DNA from: Syntrophomonas sp. UBA5314 | GTDB lineage: Bacteria; Bacillota; Syntrophomonadia; Syntrophomonadales; Syntrophomonadaceae | DNA length: 64,000 bases | Direction: 5' to 3' | Assembly (NCBI GenBank): GCA_002410325.1 | Contig: DHRK01000007.1 | Coordinates: 61,391 to 125,390, forward strand | Shown: piece after piece, positions 1 through 9,162 of the stretch | How the letters are laid out: each line of letters starts with the position of its first letter | How positions within the stretch are numbered: position 1 is the first letter of the stretch | Position numbers and translations under genes: made by a program | The notes under the pieces: generated by a model | The model's database searches: none | The model's input: the letters and a program-made list of their open reading frames with translations, nothing else | Told to the model about the DNA's origin: nothing

Positions 1-190
1 CGTCAATCGCAATACGTCCAGTATTACTCTTTCCTTGACGCCCACGGACGGGCTAATGCGGCGGTGCCAGGATGGCAAGGAGCCGCCCGCCTTCCCCTGC
101 GAAAATTTTTCTCGGCGGATAACCTAAACCTTTAGATGTTACAGACCACTAAGAGCTTTGCGTCATTATATCACTTATGGGACAGCGGTT
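1..190. other. Non-coding edge region with nested hairpin
   Basis: No convincing gene is visible here. Positions 60-87 form a nested inverted repeat: outer arms GGCGG (60-64) and CCGCC (83-87), inner arms TGCCA (65-69) and TGGCA (73-77). It lies just downstream of the chemoreceptor gene on the minus strand, so it could act in 3' end formation, but there is no clean T tract. The window edge prevents saying more. Confidence 0.4.
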
Positions 191-1909
191 TTATATCTTA
201 AATACCGCGACGGCTTTCTCAAGCTCGGCAACTATGCCGTTTAAGTATTCCACTGAAGCAGTGACTTCTTCGATCCCGGCCATCTGCTCCTGAGCCAACT
301 GGCTGACCATGGTGGCTGTTTTAGAGTTGTCATCGGCCTTGGAAGTGGCCTGCTGAATAGACTGTACGGCCGATTCCATACTGGCCGCCATTTCTTCACT
401 GGCAGCGGTCATCTGCTGGATCTGTTCGCTGACCAGGCTGATCGCTTCGATGATCTTGCGGAAGGCATGCCCGGCGCTGGAAACGACTTCAGTGCCATGG
501 TTGACTTCTTTGGTGCCTTCATGCATGGCTTTAATGCTGTGTTCGGCTTCCACCTGGATCTCTTTTATCAAATCGGCGATACGCTGAGCGGCCTCACCTG
601 ATTCTTCCGCCAGTTTCCGTACTTCTTCGGCCACCACCGCAAAGCCCTTGCCCTGCTCACCGGCATGAGCCGCTTCAATAGCGGCGTTCAAGGCCAGAAG
701 ATTGGTCTGGTTGGCTATGCCGCCAATAAGGTCGACAATCTGCCCTATAGCTGTAGACTTGGCGCCCAGGCCTTCCACCAGTTTGGAGGAGGAATTGACG
801 GTTCGACTGATGACATTCATCTGCTCAATAGCCCGCTCGATCTGGTTCTCGCCCTCTCGGGCCTTGCTGGTGGCGGTCATGGCGGAATTTAAGACTTCTT
901 CGGCGCTTCCTGCCACCTGTTTTATAGCCTGCGACATCTCACTCATACCCAGCCGGGAGCGCTCGCTTAATTGGGCCTGCTGCCCCGCGGTCTCCCTCAT
1001 CTCCATGGCTTTCACGGTCATGTCTTCCATCAAGCCGGTGCTCATCTCACAGCGCTTGGCGAGATTGACACTTGATTCGCTGACATTGGAAGTAAGGCTC
1101 TTGGTCTTGCTGACCAACCCGGATATTTTATCGATCATGGTGTTGACGTTCTCAGCCAGCTGGCCCGGTTCGTCATTGGCGTTCTTGGGCAGTTTATAGC
1201 TCAAATCGCCTTCGCTCACCCTCTCTACCGCTACGGTCAAACGGCCCAACGGTTTGTATACCGTGTAGGCTATCAGGATGGCAAGGAACAGGCCGAGGGC
1301 GATGGCTATTCCCGAATAGGCAAACATGCTGGTCCGGAAGTTGCTCACCAGGGCGTCGTAAGGCGCGCAGGGAACGCCTACAAACACCATACCCACAATT
1401 TGACCGGTTTCGTCTTTAATGGGTTCATAGCAGGTGTAGTTGTCCACATCGGCCACCTGCACCCGGCTGCTAAAGGACCGGCCGTCTTTTAAAACGCTTT
1501 GAATTACTTCGGCCGCCGCCTGGGTGCCGACCGCTCGCTTATTGTCTTTCGTTACATTGGTGGACACCCGGGTATCTCCACGGAAGATAGTTACATTGCT
1601 GCCGGTCATTTTTCCGAGCGAGTCAACCACTGCGAAGTTGTCGTCAATGATAACGTCTCCCTTGCGAAGCTTCCCCTCTACAAGCTTCCAGTTGCCAGGA
1701 TAGTTCAAGTCAATTACCGCTTTACTCAAGGCTAACTGGGCCTGCAGTGACTGTTCAGCGGTGGTTTCAATTTTGCTGGACATTACCGATGTCGCGTAGT
1801 ACCCCATTAAGCCGGTGACTCCAGCCAGCAGCAGGGTAAAAGTAATGATTAGCCGCATCCGAACGGTTATTTTCCGGGCAAATAACTCGTATCTCTCCAG
1901 AAGCTTCAC
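191..1909 (-). CDS. Methyl-accepting chemotaxis protein, membrane-bound
   Basis: Transmembrane chemoreceptor of 572 residues. A first membrane helix lies near residues 18-38, followed by an extracytoplasmic sensor region of about 160 residues (Cache-like by size and position). A second helix lies near 198-220, then a HAMP segment, and a long coiled-coil signalling domain whose conserved tip includes NLLALNAAIEAAHAG and GFAVVAEEVRKLAE. The start is taken as GTG at 1909-1907 because AGAGGAGG sits 6-7 bases upstream; a longer reading from 1939 would place that site inside the gene. The ligand cannot be inferred. It stands alone, without che genes nearby. Confidence 0.92.
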   Translation of the reverse strand: MKLLERYELFARKITVRMRLIITFTLLLAGVTGLMGYYATSVMSSKIETTAEQSLQAQLALSKAVIDLNYPGNWKLVEGKLRKGDVIIDDNFAVVDSLGKMTGSNVTIFRGDTRVSTNVTKDNKRAVGTQAAAEVIQSVLKDGRSFSSRVQVADVDNYTCYEPIKDETGQIVGMVFVGVPCAPYDALVSNFRTSMFAYSGIAIALGLFLAILIAYTVYKPLGRLTVAVERVSEGDLSYKLPKNANDEPGQLAENVNTMIDKISGLVSKTKSLTSNVSESSVNLAKRCEMSTGLMEDMTVKAMEMRETAGQQAQLSERSRLGMSEMSQAIKQVAGSAEEVLNSAMTATSKAREGENQIERAIEQMNVISRTVNSSSKLVEGLGAKSTAIGQIVDLIGGIANQTNLLALNAAIEAAHAGEQGKGFAVVAEEVRKLAEESGEAAQRIADLIKEIQVEAEHSIKAMHEGTKEVNHGTEVVSSAGHAFRKIIEAISLVSEQIQQMTAASEEMAASMESAVQSIQQATSKADDNSKTATMVSQLAQEQMAGIEEVTASVEYLNGIVAELEKAVAVFKI

Positions 1910-1963
1910 TGTAAATCCTCCTCTAGTTGATATTCGCATAACAATTCTACACTAATATGGTAA

Positions 1964-2278
1964 TTACCTCTGTTCTTCAGGCAAAATGATTATATATTCG
2001 ACACGCAGATAATTATATGATCCCACGATATTGCCCTGCTGATCATAAAGGTAGTTCAGGGATGATCCGCCCACATATACCTTGGCGTTTTCTTCAACGC
2101 CCAGGTTTTTAATGTATCCCACTACCTTCTCGTTTTCCCCGAAATGTATTTCGGCTCTGATCAGCTTTTCCTCAGCCTTTTGGTCTCTGCTGAGCAGCTG
2201 TTTATAGTTGACATTGCAGCCTGCCGTCAATACCGCTACTGTTATCAACAAAACAGCCATTATCCCAATTTTTTTCAA
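1964..2278 (-). CDS. Small hypothetical lipoprotein
   Basis: Predicted 104-residue lipoprotein. The N-terminus has two lysines, a hydrophobic stretch and a lipobox ending in L-T-A-G-C at residue 21, so it should be lipid-anchored on the outer face of the membrane. The mature part is short, with no recognised domain. It starts with TTG overlapping the TGA stop of the upstream Lon-family gene (TTGA overlap). Its ribosome binding site GAGGAGGGAG lies inside the end of that gene, so the two are probably translationally coupled. Function unknown. Confidence 0.75.
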   Translation of the reverse strand: MKKIGIMAVLLITVAVLTAGCNVNYKQLLSRDQKAEEKLIRAEIHFGENEKVVGYIKNLGVEENAKVYVGGSSLNYLYDQQGNIVGSYNYLRVEYIIILPEEQR

Positions 2279-4719
2279 TGCTCCCTCCTCCTCACAAGCC
2301 GCTTGGTGACGCGGCGGTCCCCATCCTTTTCATCCAGCCGTCTTCTGCCCAGTCTGTTCCATTCTTCCAATTTTTTGTCTATTAAATAGTGCAGGCTGCC
2401 GGCGGGAAAACGTCCGTCCTTTCCCCTTTGGCCGGCTTCTTTACCGCTTAATATTTCTATGCCCTGATCGATATGCTCGACCGCCCAGACGTTAAACTGT
2501 CTGGCTTCGATTGCCGCAACGACTTCCTCATCCAACATCAATTGGGAAACATTTGGCCGGGGTATGATAACTCCCTGTTTCCCATTAAGACCACGTTGGC
2601 GGCAGACTTCAAAAAAGCCTTCTATCTTCTGGTTGACTCCGCCCACCGCTTGGACCTCACCGTTCTGATTCACCGATCCGGTTACAGCTATGCCCTGGTC
2701 AAGTTCGATGCCTGCTATAGCAGAGAGCAGCGCGTAGAGTTCGGCGCTTGAGGCGCTGTCGCCCTCCACTCCCTGATAGCTCTGTTCAAAGGTAAGACTG
2801 GCCGAAAGCGACAAGGGCTTATCCTGGGCGTATTGCGCTCCCAGGTAACCTGACAGGGTCAGAACCCCTTTGCTGTGTATACTGCCGCTCAAGCGTATTT
2901 CACGCTCAATGTTGGTAAGACCTTTTTCACCCATAAAGGCCTTGGCCGTTATTCGAACCGGTTTGCCAAACGAATAGCCCCCCATTTCATAAACGGCCAG
3001 TCCATTGAGTTCTCCGGCTTTAAAACCGGCGGTGTTGATCATTAAAATGTCGCGGTTGATGTATTCCTGAAGCTTCTCTTCATATAGAGACTCGCGATAG
3101 CGTTTTTCCCTGATTGCTTGCTGGAGCTGGTCAGCTTCAACCAGAGGCGTCTGTTCCCGGGCGGCCAGGTTGTTGGCTTCACAGATCAAATCCAGCAGCT
3201 TATTAAAATGCGTGGAAAGCTTTTCCTGGTCCCCGGCCATGCGGCTGCCGTATTCTATCAACCGGGCCACCGCTTGCGGGGTAAGGTGGCGCAGTTTGTG
3301 ATGTTCGCAAACCGAAGCGATAAAGCGGGCATACTCGGTCATGCCCTTCCTGGTGCGCGGCATTTCCACATCGAAATCGGCTCTCAATTTGAATATTTTG
3401 GGGAAATCTTCGTCCATGGAATAAAGCAGGTAATAATAGAGAGCCTCGCCCACCATGATGATCTTTATGTCAATCGGAACGGGCTCGGGCTGCAGCGTTT
3501 CCGAATTGCTTATCCCGTACATGCGGCTAACGCTCTCCACCCGGGCCTCCCGGGTTTTTAAAACCCTTTTAAGGGTGTCCCAAACATAGTAATTTCTCAA
3601 AACGTCCAGCACGTTCAGGACCAGGTATCCGCCGTTGGCCTTGTGTATGGACCCGGCTTTTATCTTGCTGAAATCGGTGGCCAGTACGCCGAATTCACCT
3701 TCATATTCTATCTGCCCAAAGAGATTGGCATAGGTGGGGTTGTTTTCAAAGACCACCGGGGCCCGTTCCAGATGAGAATTATCGACAAACAGATTTACTT
3801 CATAGCGGCGCAGGGCGTGGCGCCGGCTGAAACTGCGGAAAAATCCGGCCGCCGGGTTTTCATCCTGTTTGACAAACAATTCGCTGTTATCCAGAAGGTC
3901 TTGCTGCATGGCCTCCAGGTGTTTTATGATTTCTTCAAAAAGGCGGTATTTTTCAAAAAGACGGGAAAGAAAGCTACTGGCTACCGAACGGATGGTTTCC
4001 TGCTCCAGGACCTTGATCCTGACCTTGGTTCCCCTTTCCATTTCTTTATACAGGCGGAAGGCTTCGTTCAGCCTCTCCTGTACCAGGAAGCTGCGGCGCC
4101 GCAAATCCTGCCTTTCGTCCTCGCTCATAGCCATGTAATCTTCCTGGCTGAGGGCTTCACCGTCCTTGAGCGGAATGCTGCTAACCCCGGTCTGGCTGTG
4201 TGATATGGTAAATCCGTTGGCGCGGGCTTCTTCTTCCAGAGCCAGGTACATGGCGCTGGTTTCTTCTGAAAAGGTGGTCAGGATGCGGGATTTCTTATTC
4301 TCGAAATCCTCTCCTTCAAGGGCTTTGACAATGCTCTTGATCATCTTTTCCACCTGGGTGGCCATGTCCCGGGCGAATTCCCGTCCTTTTCCCGGGGGCA
4401 GCTTAAGCTTCCTGGGGCTGTCGGGAAAAGTGAAGTTGTAGACATAACACCAATCGGGCGGGACCGCTTTGCCGGCCGCCTTTTCCTCAAGCATATTTTT
4501 AGCCAGGGTGGTTTTGCCGGTTCCCAGCGGGCCTGACAAATAAATATTATAGCCGGGTATCTCCATATCCAGTCCAAAATCGAGTGAACGCACCGCTCTT
4601 TCCTGACCGATGATCTTTTTCAAGGGTTTCAATTCAGCGGTACTGGAAAATTTAAACATTGACGGTTGGCAGATTTTCCTCAATTGACCAGGTCGCACGC
4701 GATATTTATTGACGTTCAA
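2275..4719 (-). CDS. Lon-family ATP-dependent protease (LonB-like, AAA_32 type)
   Basis: ATP-dependent serine protease of 814 residues. The Walker A motif GPLGTGKTT is at residues 63-71, the middle is helical, and the C-terminal Lon proteolytic domain carries the Ser-Lys dyad: Ser655 in GDSAS and Lys698 in GGVNQK. The architecture matches the Lon-related family without the N-terminal LON substrate domain (COG1067). Family knowledge suggests degradation of misfolded or specific regulatory proteins in the cytosol; the substrate is unknown. TTG at 4719 is chosen as start because GGGAGGG lies 7 bases upstream. It overlaps the following lipoprotein gene by 4 bases. Confidence 0.9.
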   Translation of the reverse strand: MNVNKYRVRPGQLRKICQPSMFKFSSTAELKPLKKIIGQERAVRSLDFGLDMEIPGYNIYLSGPLGTGKTTLAKNMLEEKAAGKAVPPDWCYVYNFTFPDSPRKLKLPPGKGREFARDMATQVEKMIKSIVKALEGEDFENKKSRILTTFSEETSAMYLALEEEARANGFTISHSQTGVSSIPLKDGEALSQEDYMAMSEDERQDLRRRSFLVQERLNEAFRLYKEMERGTKVRIKVLEQETIRSVASSFLSRLFEKYRLFEEIIKHLEAMQQDLLDNSELFVKQDENPAAGFFRSFSRRHALRRYEVNLFVDNSHLERAPVVFENNPTYANLFGQIEYEGEFGVLATDFSKIKAGSIHKANGGYLVLNVLDVLRNYYVWDTLKRVLKTREARVESVSRMYGISNSETLQPEPVPIDIKIIMVGEALYYYLLYSMDEDFPKIFKLRADFDVEMPRTRKGMTEYARFIASVCEHHKLRHLTPQAVARLIEYGSRMAGDQEKLSTHFNKLLDLICEANNLAAREQTPLVEADQLQQAIREKRYRESLYEEKLQEYINRDILMINTAGFKAGELNGLAVYEMGGYSFGKPVRITAKAFMGEKGLTNIEREIRLSGSIHSKGVLTLSGYLGAQYAQDKPLSLSASLTFEQSYQGVEGDSASSAELYALLSAIAGIELDQGIAVTGSVNQNGEVQAVGGVNQKIEGFFEVCRQRGLNGKQGVIIPRPNVSQLMLDEEVVAAIEARQFNVWAVEHIDQGIEILSGKEAGQRGKDGRFPAGSLHYLIDKKLEEWNRLGRRRLDEKDGDRRVTKRLVRRREH

Positions 4720-4736
4720 ACAACGGCCCTCCCATA

Positions 4737-5573
4737 TTATTCAAAGATGAATTTCATGCCTGCTTCTCCCTTGACCAGGCTCTCACCCAGTTCCTGGCGA
4801 AGGTAGGCTGCCGCGTCAAAGCCTGTGCAGTGCGCGACGATGAGTTTTTCTACTTTTATCTTCCTCAGGGCTTCGGCGGTTTTCTGCAAACGGCCGGGGG
4901 CGGCGCCCATCAGGTGGGTCCCTCCGATATAGGCCAGCACCCGGGAATCAGCCAGCTTCGCGCGGGCGTAATGGATGGTGTTTACCACTCCGGCATGGGC
5001 ACAGCCGCTCAAAATTATGGTTCCCCTGGGGTGGCTGATATACAAGGCCATGTCGTCTTCAATCAGATCATCCTTGATCTGACCGTCGATTTCGATCTTG
5101 AAGGTGCCGAATCCTCCCACGTCTTCATAATCAGTATAACGGGGTATGGACCCGCTCAAAAATATTCCGGGAAATATCTCGGTGAAGCTGTCTACAAATT
5201 CAAACCGGGCTCCGGCCTTGATCAATTCCGCTTCGCTGCAGGGGCTGCCGATTTCTTCATAACCATGCCTGGTTTTCCGAGGCCGCCGGGCAAAGGCGCC
5301 GGAGTGGACATATACCTTTTTAGGCCCGTAGAGCTCAAGATACTTCTGTAAAGCCCCGCTGTGATCAAAATGCCCGTGGCTGAGGACCACCGCCTCAACC
5401 GCATTTAGATCCACATGCAATTGCCGGGCATTTTCAAAAATTGCTCCGGCATGGCCAGTGTCAAAAAGCAAATAGCGGCCGTCTATCTCCAAAAGGGCGG
5501 AAAATCCATATTCACCAACGATTCCGGGTGTAGGAGAAGTGTTTTCGACCAGGATAAGGATGCTTGCCTTCAT
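4737..5573 (-). CDS. MBL-fold metal-dependent hydrolase (COG1237 type)
   Basis: A 278-residue metallo-beta-lactamase-fold protein. The metal-binding motif SHGHFDHSG is visible near residue 65, and further conserved His residues follow (GCAHAG near 192, AHCTGFD near 247). The arrangement resembles the family that includes 7,8-dihydropterin-6-methyl-aminobenzene phosphate synthase-like proteins, but the substrate cannot be assigned. ATG at 5573 is preceded by AAGGAGTG at good spacing. It ends 17 bases before the Lon-like gene and is probably co-transcribed with it. Confidence 0.85.
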   Translation of the reverse strand: MKASILILVENTSPTPGIVGEYGFSALLEIDGRYLLFDTGHAGAIFENARQLHVDLNAVEAVVLSHGHFDHSGALQKYLELYGPKKVYVHSGAFARRPRKTRHGYEEIGSPCSEAELIKAGARFEFVDSFTEIFPGIFLSGSIPRYTDYEDVGGFGTFKIEIDGQIKDDLIEDDMALYISHPRGTIILSGCAHAGVVNTIHYARAKLADSRVLAYIGGTHLMGAAPGRLQKTAEALRKIKVEKLIVAHCTGFDAAAYLRQELGESLVKGEAGMKFIFE

Positions 5574-5720
5574 ATAATCACTCCTTGTCGACTGGTATAA
5601 TATTCAGTTTTTTTCTGGATATTTCCTTCTAGTTTAATGCAATTGTCAAGAAAAATATACGATGAGGAGGGTTTTAGACAGACAGAAACAGGCTGGAATA
5701 GACGTGCAACCCGGTGACGG

Positions 5721-5766
5721 AATGAGTTTGGGGACAGTTCTCCAACTCACTGTCCCCAAACTCATT
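5721..5766. repeat. Perfect 18-bp inverted repeat, REP-like
   Basis: Left arm AATGAGTTTGGGGACAGT (5721-5738), loop of 10 bases, right arm exactly complementary (5749-5766). The GGGGACAG...CTGTCCCC core resembles REP-type palindromes mobilised by TnpA_REP transposases in other bacteria. A related palindrome occurs at 21220-21255. It lies after phoU on the minus strand and could also stop transcription, though no T tract is present. Confidence 0.6.
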
Positions 5767-5772
5767 GCAAAA

Positions 5773-6450
5773 TTAGGTCTGGCTTCGGGCCGCCCGGTTT
5801 ATATCGATGCGCTTGCCTTCCACCATATAGACGACCATTTCGGCCAGGTTGGTGGCGTGATCCCCTACCCGTTCCAGGTTTCCGGCCACCAGCAGCAACC
5901 TCGTGGCCTGGGGGATGGTTTTGGGGTCCTGCATCATATAGGAGAGGAGTTCCCGAAAAACTTGATTATATAAGGCATCCATCTCCTGCTCCAGGGGTAT
6001 TATGCTCATGGCCAGGCTGGTGTCTTCATTGATCAGGGCATTGATGGCCAGTTCAACCATTTGCCCGGCTACGGTTCCCATGCGGGGGATGTCAATAAGC
6101 CTTTTTATATAAGGCTGGTCATACAGGTCTATGGTAGTGCGGGCGATATCTTCGGAGTGATCAGCCATTCGCTCCATATCAATTATGATCCGGAGTATGG
6201 TGGCTATGAGGCGAAGGTCTTTGGCCATCGGCTGCTGAAGAGCCAGGATGCTAAGGCACTTCTTTTCGATTTCCAATTCCATCTGATCGACGATATCGTC
6301 TTTTTTAACCACTTCGTTGGCCAGATCAAGGTTTTTTTCAGCCAGGGCTTTCACCGAATTGTATACCTGTTCTTCCAGGAGGCGTCCCATTTTTAACACT
6401 TCCTCCTTGATTTTTCCCAACTCCCAGGCTATGTTGGTGTCCTTTTCCAT
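5773..6450 (-). CDS. phoU: Phosphate uptake regulator PhoU
   Basis: A 225-residue protein with two tandem PhoU three-helix repeats. Each carries the acidic metal-binding motif region (ERMADHSEDIA near residue 95 and ERVGDHATNLAEM near 200). PhoU links the Pst transporter to the PhoR kinase and dampens Pho signalling when phosphate is ample. The start is ATG at 6450, with GGGAGGAG 4-5 bases upstream; a TTG 21 bases further upstream is less likely. It is the last gene of pstC-pstA-pstB-phoU, beginning 13 bases after the pstB stop. Confidence 0.95.
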   Translation of the reverse strand: MEKDTNIAWELGKIKEEVLKMGRLLEEQVYNSVKALAEKNLDLANEVVKKDDIVDQMELEIEKKCLSILALQQPMAKDLRLIATILRIIIDMERMADHSEDIARTTIDLYDQPYIKRLIDIPRMGTVAGQMVELAINALINEDTSLAMSIIPLEQEMDALYNQVFRELLSYMMQDPKTIPQATRLLLVAGNLERVGDHATNLAEMVVYMVEGKRIDINRAARSQT

Positions 6451-6463
6451 AGTGCTCCTCCCA

Positions 6464-7222
6464 TCAGCCAAAACGGCCGGTAATATAGTCTTCGGTTCTC
6501 TTGTCGGACGGCTTTATAAATATTTCTTCGGTGCGGCTGAACTCGACCAGATACCCGTTGAGGAAAAAACCGGTTAAATCTGAAATGCGAGCTGCCTGCT
6601 GCATGTTGTGGGTGACTATAACGATTGTATAGCGCTGTTTCAATTCCCGGATCAACTCTTCGAGTTTAGCGGTGGATATGGGATCAAGCGCCGAGGCCGG
6701 CTCATCCATCAGTATAACCTCCGGGTCCACAGCCAGAACCCGGGCGATGACCAGGCGCTGCTGCTGACCGCCGGAGAGGCGGCTGGCCGGCGCTTTCAGA
6801 CGGTCGCTCACTTCGTTCCACAGGTTGGCTGCCTTGAGACTCTTTTCTACCGCATCGTCCAGGTTGGCCTTGATTTTCATGCCGTGCACCCGGGGTCCGT
6901 AGGCTACATTATCGTATATGGACATGGGGAAAACCGATGGTTTTTGAAACACCATCCCCACATCCCGGCGCAGTTCGATAACATCCCGGGCCTTGTCGTA
7001 AACCGGCCTTTCATCCAGATAAACCTGACCTTGAATGACGGTTCCTTCAATGAGCTCATTGAGCCGGTTCAGAGTACGGAGAAAGGTAGACTTTCCACAT
7101 CCCGAAGGGCCGATCAAGGCAGTCACCTGATTCTTGGGAATGTCCATGTTGATCTCGTATAAAGCCTGAAAGTCCTTGTAAAAAACATTTATATTTTCGG
7201 CCACCATTTTTATCTTATTCAT
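6464..7222 (-). CDS. pstB: Phosphate ABC transporter ATP-binding protein PstB
   Basis: A 252-residue ABC ATPase powering high-affinity phosphate import. Walker A GPSGCGKST lies near residue 40, signature LSGGQQQR near 150, and Walker B VILMDEP near 170, followed by the His switch (VTHNM). Length and the N-terminal 'NVFYKDFQAL' style are typical for PstB. ATG at 7222 has GAGGTGG upstream. It sits 10 bases after pstA and 13 bases before phoU, so one transcript is expected. Confidence 0.97.
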   Translation of the reverse strand: MNKIKMVAENINVFYKDFQALYEINMDIPKNQVTALIGPSGCGKSTFLRTLNRLNELIEGTVIQGQVYLDERPVYDKARDVIELRRDVGMVFQKPSVFPMSIYDNVAYGPRVHGMKIKANLDDAVEKSLKAANLWNEVSDRLKAPASRLSGGQQQRLVIARVLAVDPEVILMDEPASALDPISTAKLEELIRELKQRYTIVIVTHNMQQAARISDLTGFFLNGYLVEFSRTEEIFIKPSDKRTEDYITGRFG

Positions 7223-7232
7223 TTAAACCACC

Positions 7233-8066
7233 TCATTCAAAACGTCCGCTGCGGGATAGTCTGCGCATGCTCCAATTGGCCAGGAAATTTATTATCAGGA
7301 CTATAACGACGATTACCAGGGCGGTGCCAAAGGCCCGGGGCATAGAGAGCCCTTCCATGGCCAGTATATAAAGGTGGACCGACATGGTTCGGGCCGGGTC
7401 GGCCAGGCTCTCGGGCATACCCAGGGAACTCCCGGCGGTCAGAATGAGAGCAGCGGTTTCTCCAACGGCGCGTCCCACGGACAGTATTATGCCGGTCATA
7501 ATTCCGGGAATGGCTGAAGGCAGCACGATTCGGCTGACGGTTTGCCAGCGGCTGGCACCCAGGGCCAGGCTGTTTTCGCGGTATTCCCGCGGTACTGCCA
7601 GGATGGCTTCCTGCGCCGTCCTGGTTATGGTAGGCAGGATCATGATAGCCAGGGTCAAACTGCCGGAGATGATGGACCAGCCCAGGTCCAGGTAGAGAAC
7701 AAAGAAAACAAAGCCAAACAGCCCGTAGACGATTGAGGGAATGCCCGCCAGCGTCTCGGAGGTCAAATTTACCAGATAGGCAAAAAAGTTTTGCCGTCGG
7801 GCATACTCTTCCAGGTAGATGGCAGTTCCTATACCTACCGGTACCGCTGTGAGCAAGGCCCCCAGCGTAGTATAGAGGGTGCCCAGGATCGGGGTCAGAA
7901 TACCTCCGGTTTTTCCTCCGGCTCCCGGTTTATTTAAGATAAAATCAAGGTTTATCACCTCGAAACCGCGGAAGAAGATGTAGCCGGTGACGGCCAGCAG
8001 AATCATTCCTATTATTAAAGCGGCCAGCCAGTACAATGCCGTAAGGCCCTTTTCTTCCATAATCAA
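7233..8066 (-). CDS. pstA: Phosphate ABC transporter permease PstA
   Basis: A 277-residue inner-membrane permease with six predicted helices and the EAA-type cytoplasmic loop (AVPREYRENSLALGASRWQT near residues 156-175) that contacts PstB. It pairs with PstC to form the phosphate channel. The start is ambiguous: TTG at 8066 follows the pstC stop directly with AAGGGAG 4 bases away, whereas ATG at 8060 has the same site at 10 bases; the protein is otherwise unchanged. Confidence 0.95.
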   Translation of the reverse strand: MIMEEKGLTALYWLAALIIGMILLAVTGYIFFRGFEVINLDFILNKPGAGGKTGGILTPILGTLYTTLGALLTAVPVGIGTAIYLEEYARRQNFFAYLVNLTSETLAGIPSIVYGLFGFVFFVLYLDLGWSIISGSLTLAIMILPTITRTAQEAILAVPREYRENSLALGASRWQTVSRIVLPSAIPGIMTGIILSVGRAVGETAALILTAGSSLGMPESLADPARTMSVHLYILAMEGLSMPRAFGTALVIVVIVLIINFLANWSMRRLSRSGRFE

Positions 8067-8927
8067 TCAGCTCCCTTTTTGCCGGGCGATGTTTACTGAC
8101 AGGTTCAGCAAAACGATGAATACAAACAAGACTACCCCGGTGGCGAAAAGCGCCGATTGGTGTTCGCCGGTGGCGTAACCCATTTCCAAAACTATGTTGC
8201 TGGTCATGGTCCGAACCGGACTCAGAATGCCGTCAGGTATTATGGCTGAATTACCGGTTACCATTACCACCGCCATAGTCTCACCTACCGCCCTTCCCAG
8301 GCCCAGTACTATTGCGGTGATAATCCCGGAGCGGGCTGCCGGCAGGACTACCCGGCCGATGGTTTGGTGGTGACTGGCCCCCAGGGCCAGGGAGTTTATT
8401 TTATACTCCTCGGGAACCGCCAGGATGGAATCGCGTGATATATTGATGATGGTAGGCAAAATCATAATGCCCAGGATTATGGCTCCGGCCAGGACGCTCA
8501 AACCATTACCGCCCAGGTACTCCCTGATATAAGGAACAATCACTATCAAACCGAAAAACCCGTAGACTACCGATGGTATGCCAGCCAGCAGGCTCACCAA
8601 TTCCGCCATGACCTGCCCTACTTTGCGGGGGGCGATTTCAGCCATAAATACGGCGGTCAGAAGGCCCAGAGGCACCGCCCAGAGCAAGGCTGTAAAAGTA
8701 ACCGCCAGGGTTCCTATGAACATCGCGCCTATGCCAAAACTGCCCCGGGTGGGAAGCCAGTTTAGATTTAATAGAAAATCCACCAGTCCGATTTTAGCAA
8801 TAAGGGGTATGCCACGGGCAAAAATAAACAGGCTGATAATGGCAATGGCTATAATGAATAAAGCCGCACATAGCATTAAAGCAATTTCTATGGGTTTTTC
8901 CGCCATGCGCCGTTTTGGCATCGCCAT
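8067..8927 (-). CDS. pstC: Phosphate ABC transporter permease PstC
   Basis: A 286-residue permease partner of PstA, with an N-terminal helix near residues 16-40 and further membrane segments. The EAA-like loop AVPEEYKINSLALGASHHQT lies near residue 190. ATG at 8927 is preferred because GGGGGAG lies 6 bases upstream; a TTG at 8942 would put that site inside the gene. It is the first gene of the downstream pst unit and follows a region with Pho-box-like repeats. Confidence 0.95.
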   Translation of the reverse strand: MAMPKRRMAEKPIEIALMLCAALFIIAIAIISLFIFARGIPLIAKIGLVDFLLNLNWLPTRGSFGIGAMFIGTLAVTFTALLWAVPLGLLTAVFMAEIAPRKVGQVMAELVSLLAGIPSVVYGFFGLIVIVPYIREYLGGNGLSVLAGAIILGIMILPTIINISRDSILAVPEEYKINSLALGASHHQTIGRVVLPAARSGIITAIVLGLGRAVGETMAVVMVTGNSAIIPDGILSPVRTMTSNIVLEMGYATGEHQSALFATGVVLFVFIVLLNLSVNIARQKGS

Positions 8928-9058
8928 AGTCAACTCCCCCAATTGTTTTATCTAAAATGCCCTGTCTTTTCGAGCTGTATTCCTTATCTTTCTATATAAT
9001 AAGTTAGCATCGCATTGTTAAAGCCGTGGTTCCCATCTCTTAACGCTTTGTTTGGTTA

Positions 9059-9086
9059 AAGTAAAAACATTGTAAAGAAATGTAAC
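9059..9086 (-). promoter_or_regulatory. Candidate PhoP binding repeats upstream of pstC
   Basis: Read on the minus strand, TTACA-type hexamers recur about every 10-11 bases (TTACAT, TTACAA, TTACTT), one helical turn apart. This resembles the direct TTNACA repeats bound by PhoP/PhoB regulators. It lies about 130 bases before pstC and suggests that pstC-phoU has its own phosphate-controlled promoter, independent of pstS. Confidence 0.45.
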
Positions 9087-9116
9087 ATGTTTCAGAGCAC
9101 CTCCTTCCTGGCAGCG

Positions 9117-9148
9117 AAAAGCGGCTCTGCAACGTCTGCAGAGCCGCT
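9117..9148 (-). terminator. Intrinsic terminator after amt
   Basis: A 12-bp perfect stem, AGCGGCTCTGCA paired with TGCAGAGCCGCT (arms 9137-9148 and 9120-9131), has a 5-base loop. It is followed on the minus strand by TTTT. It lies 15 bases beyond the amt stop and separates the ammonium module from pstC. Confidence 0.8.
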
Positions 9149-9162
9149 CCGATAAGAGTATA

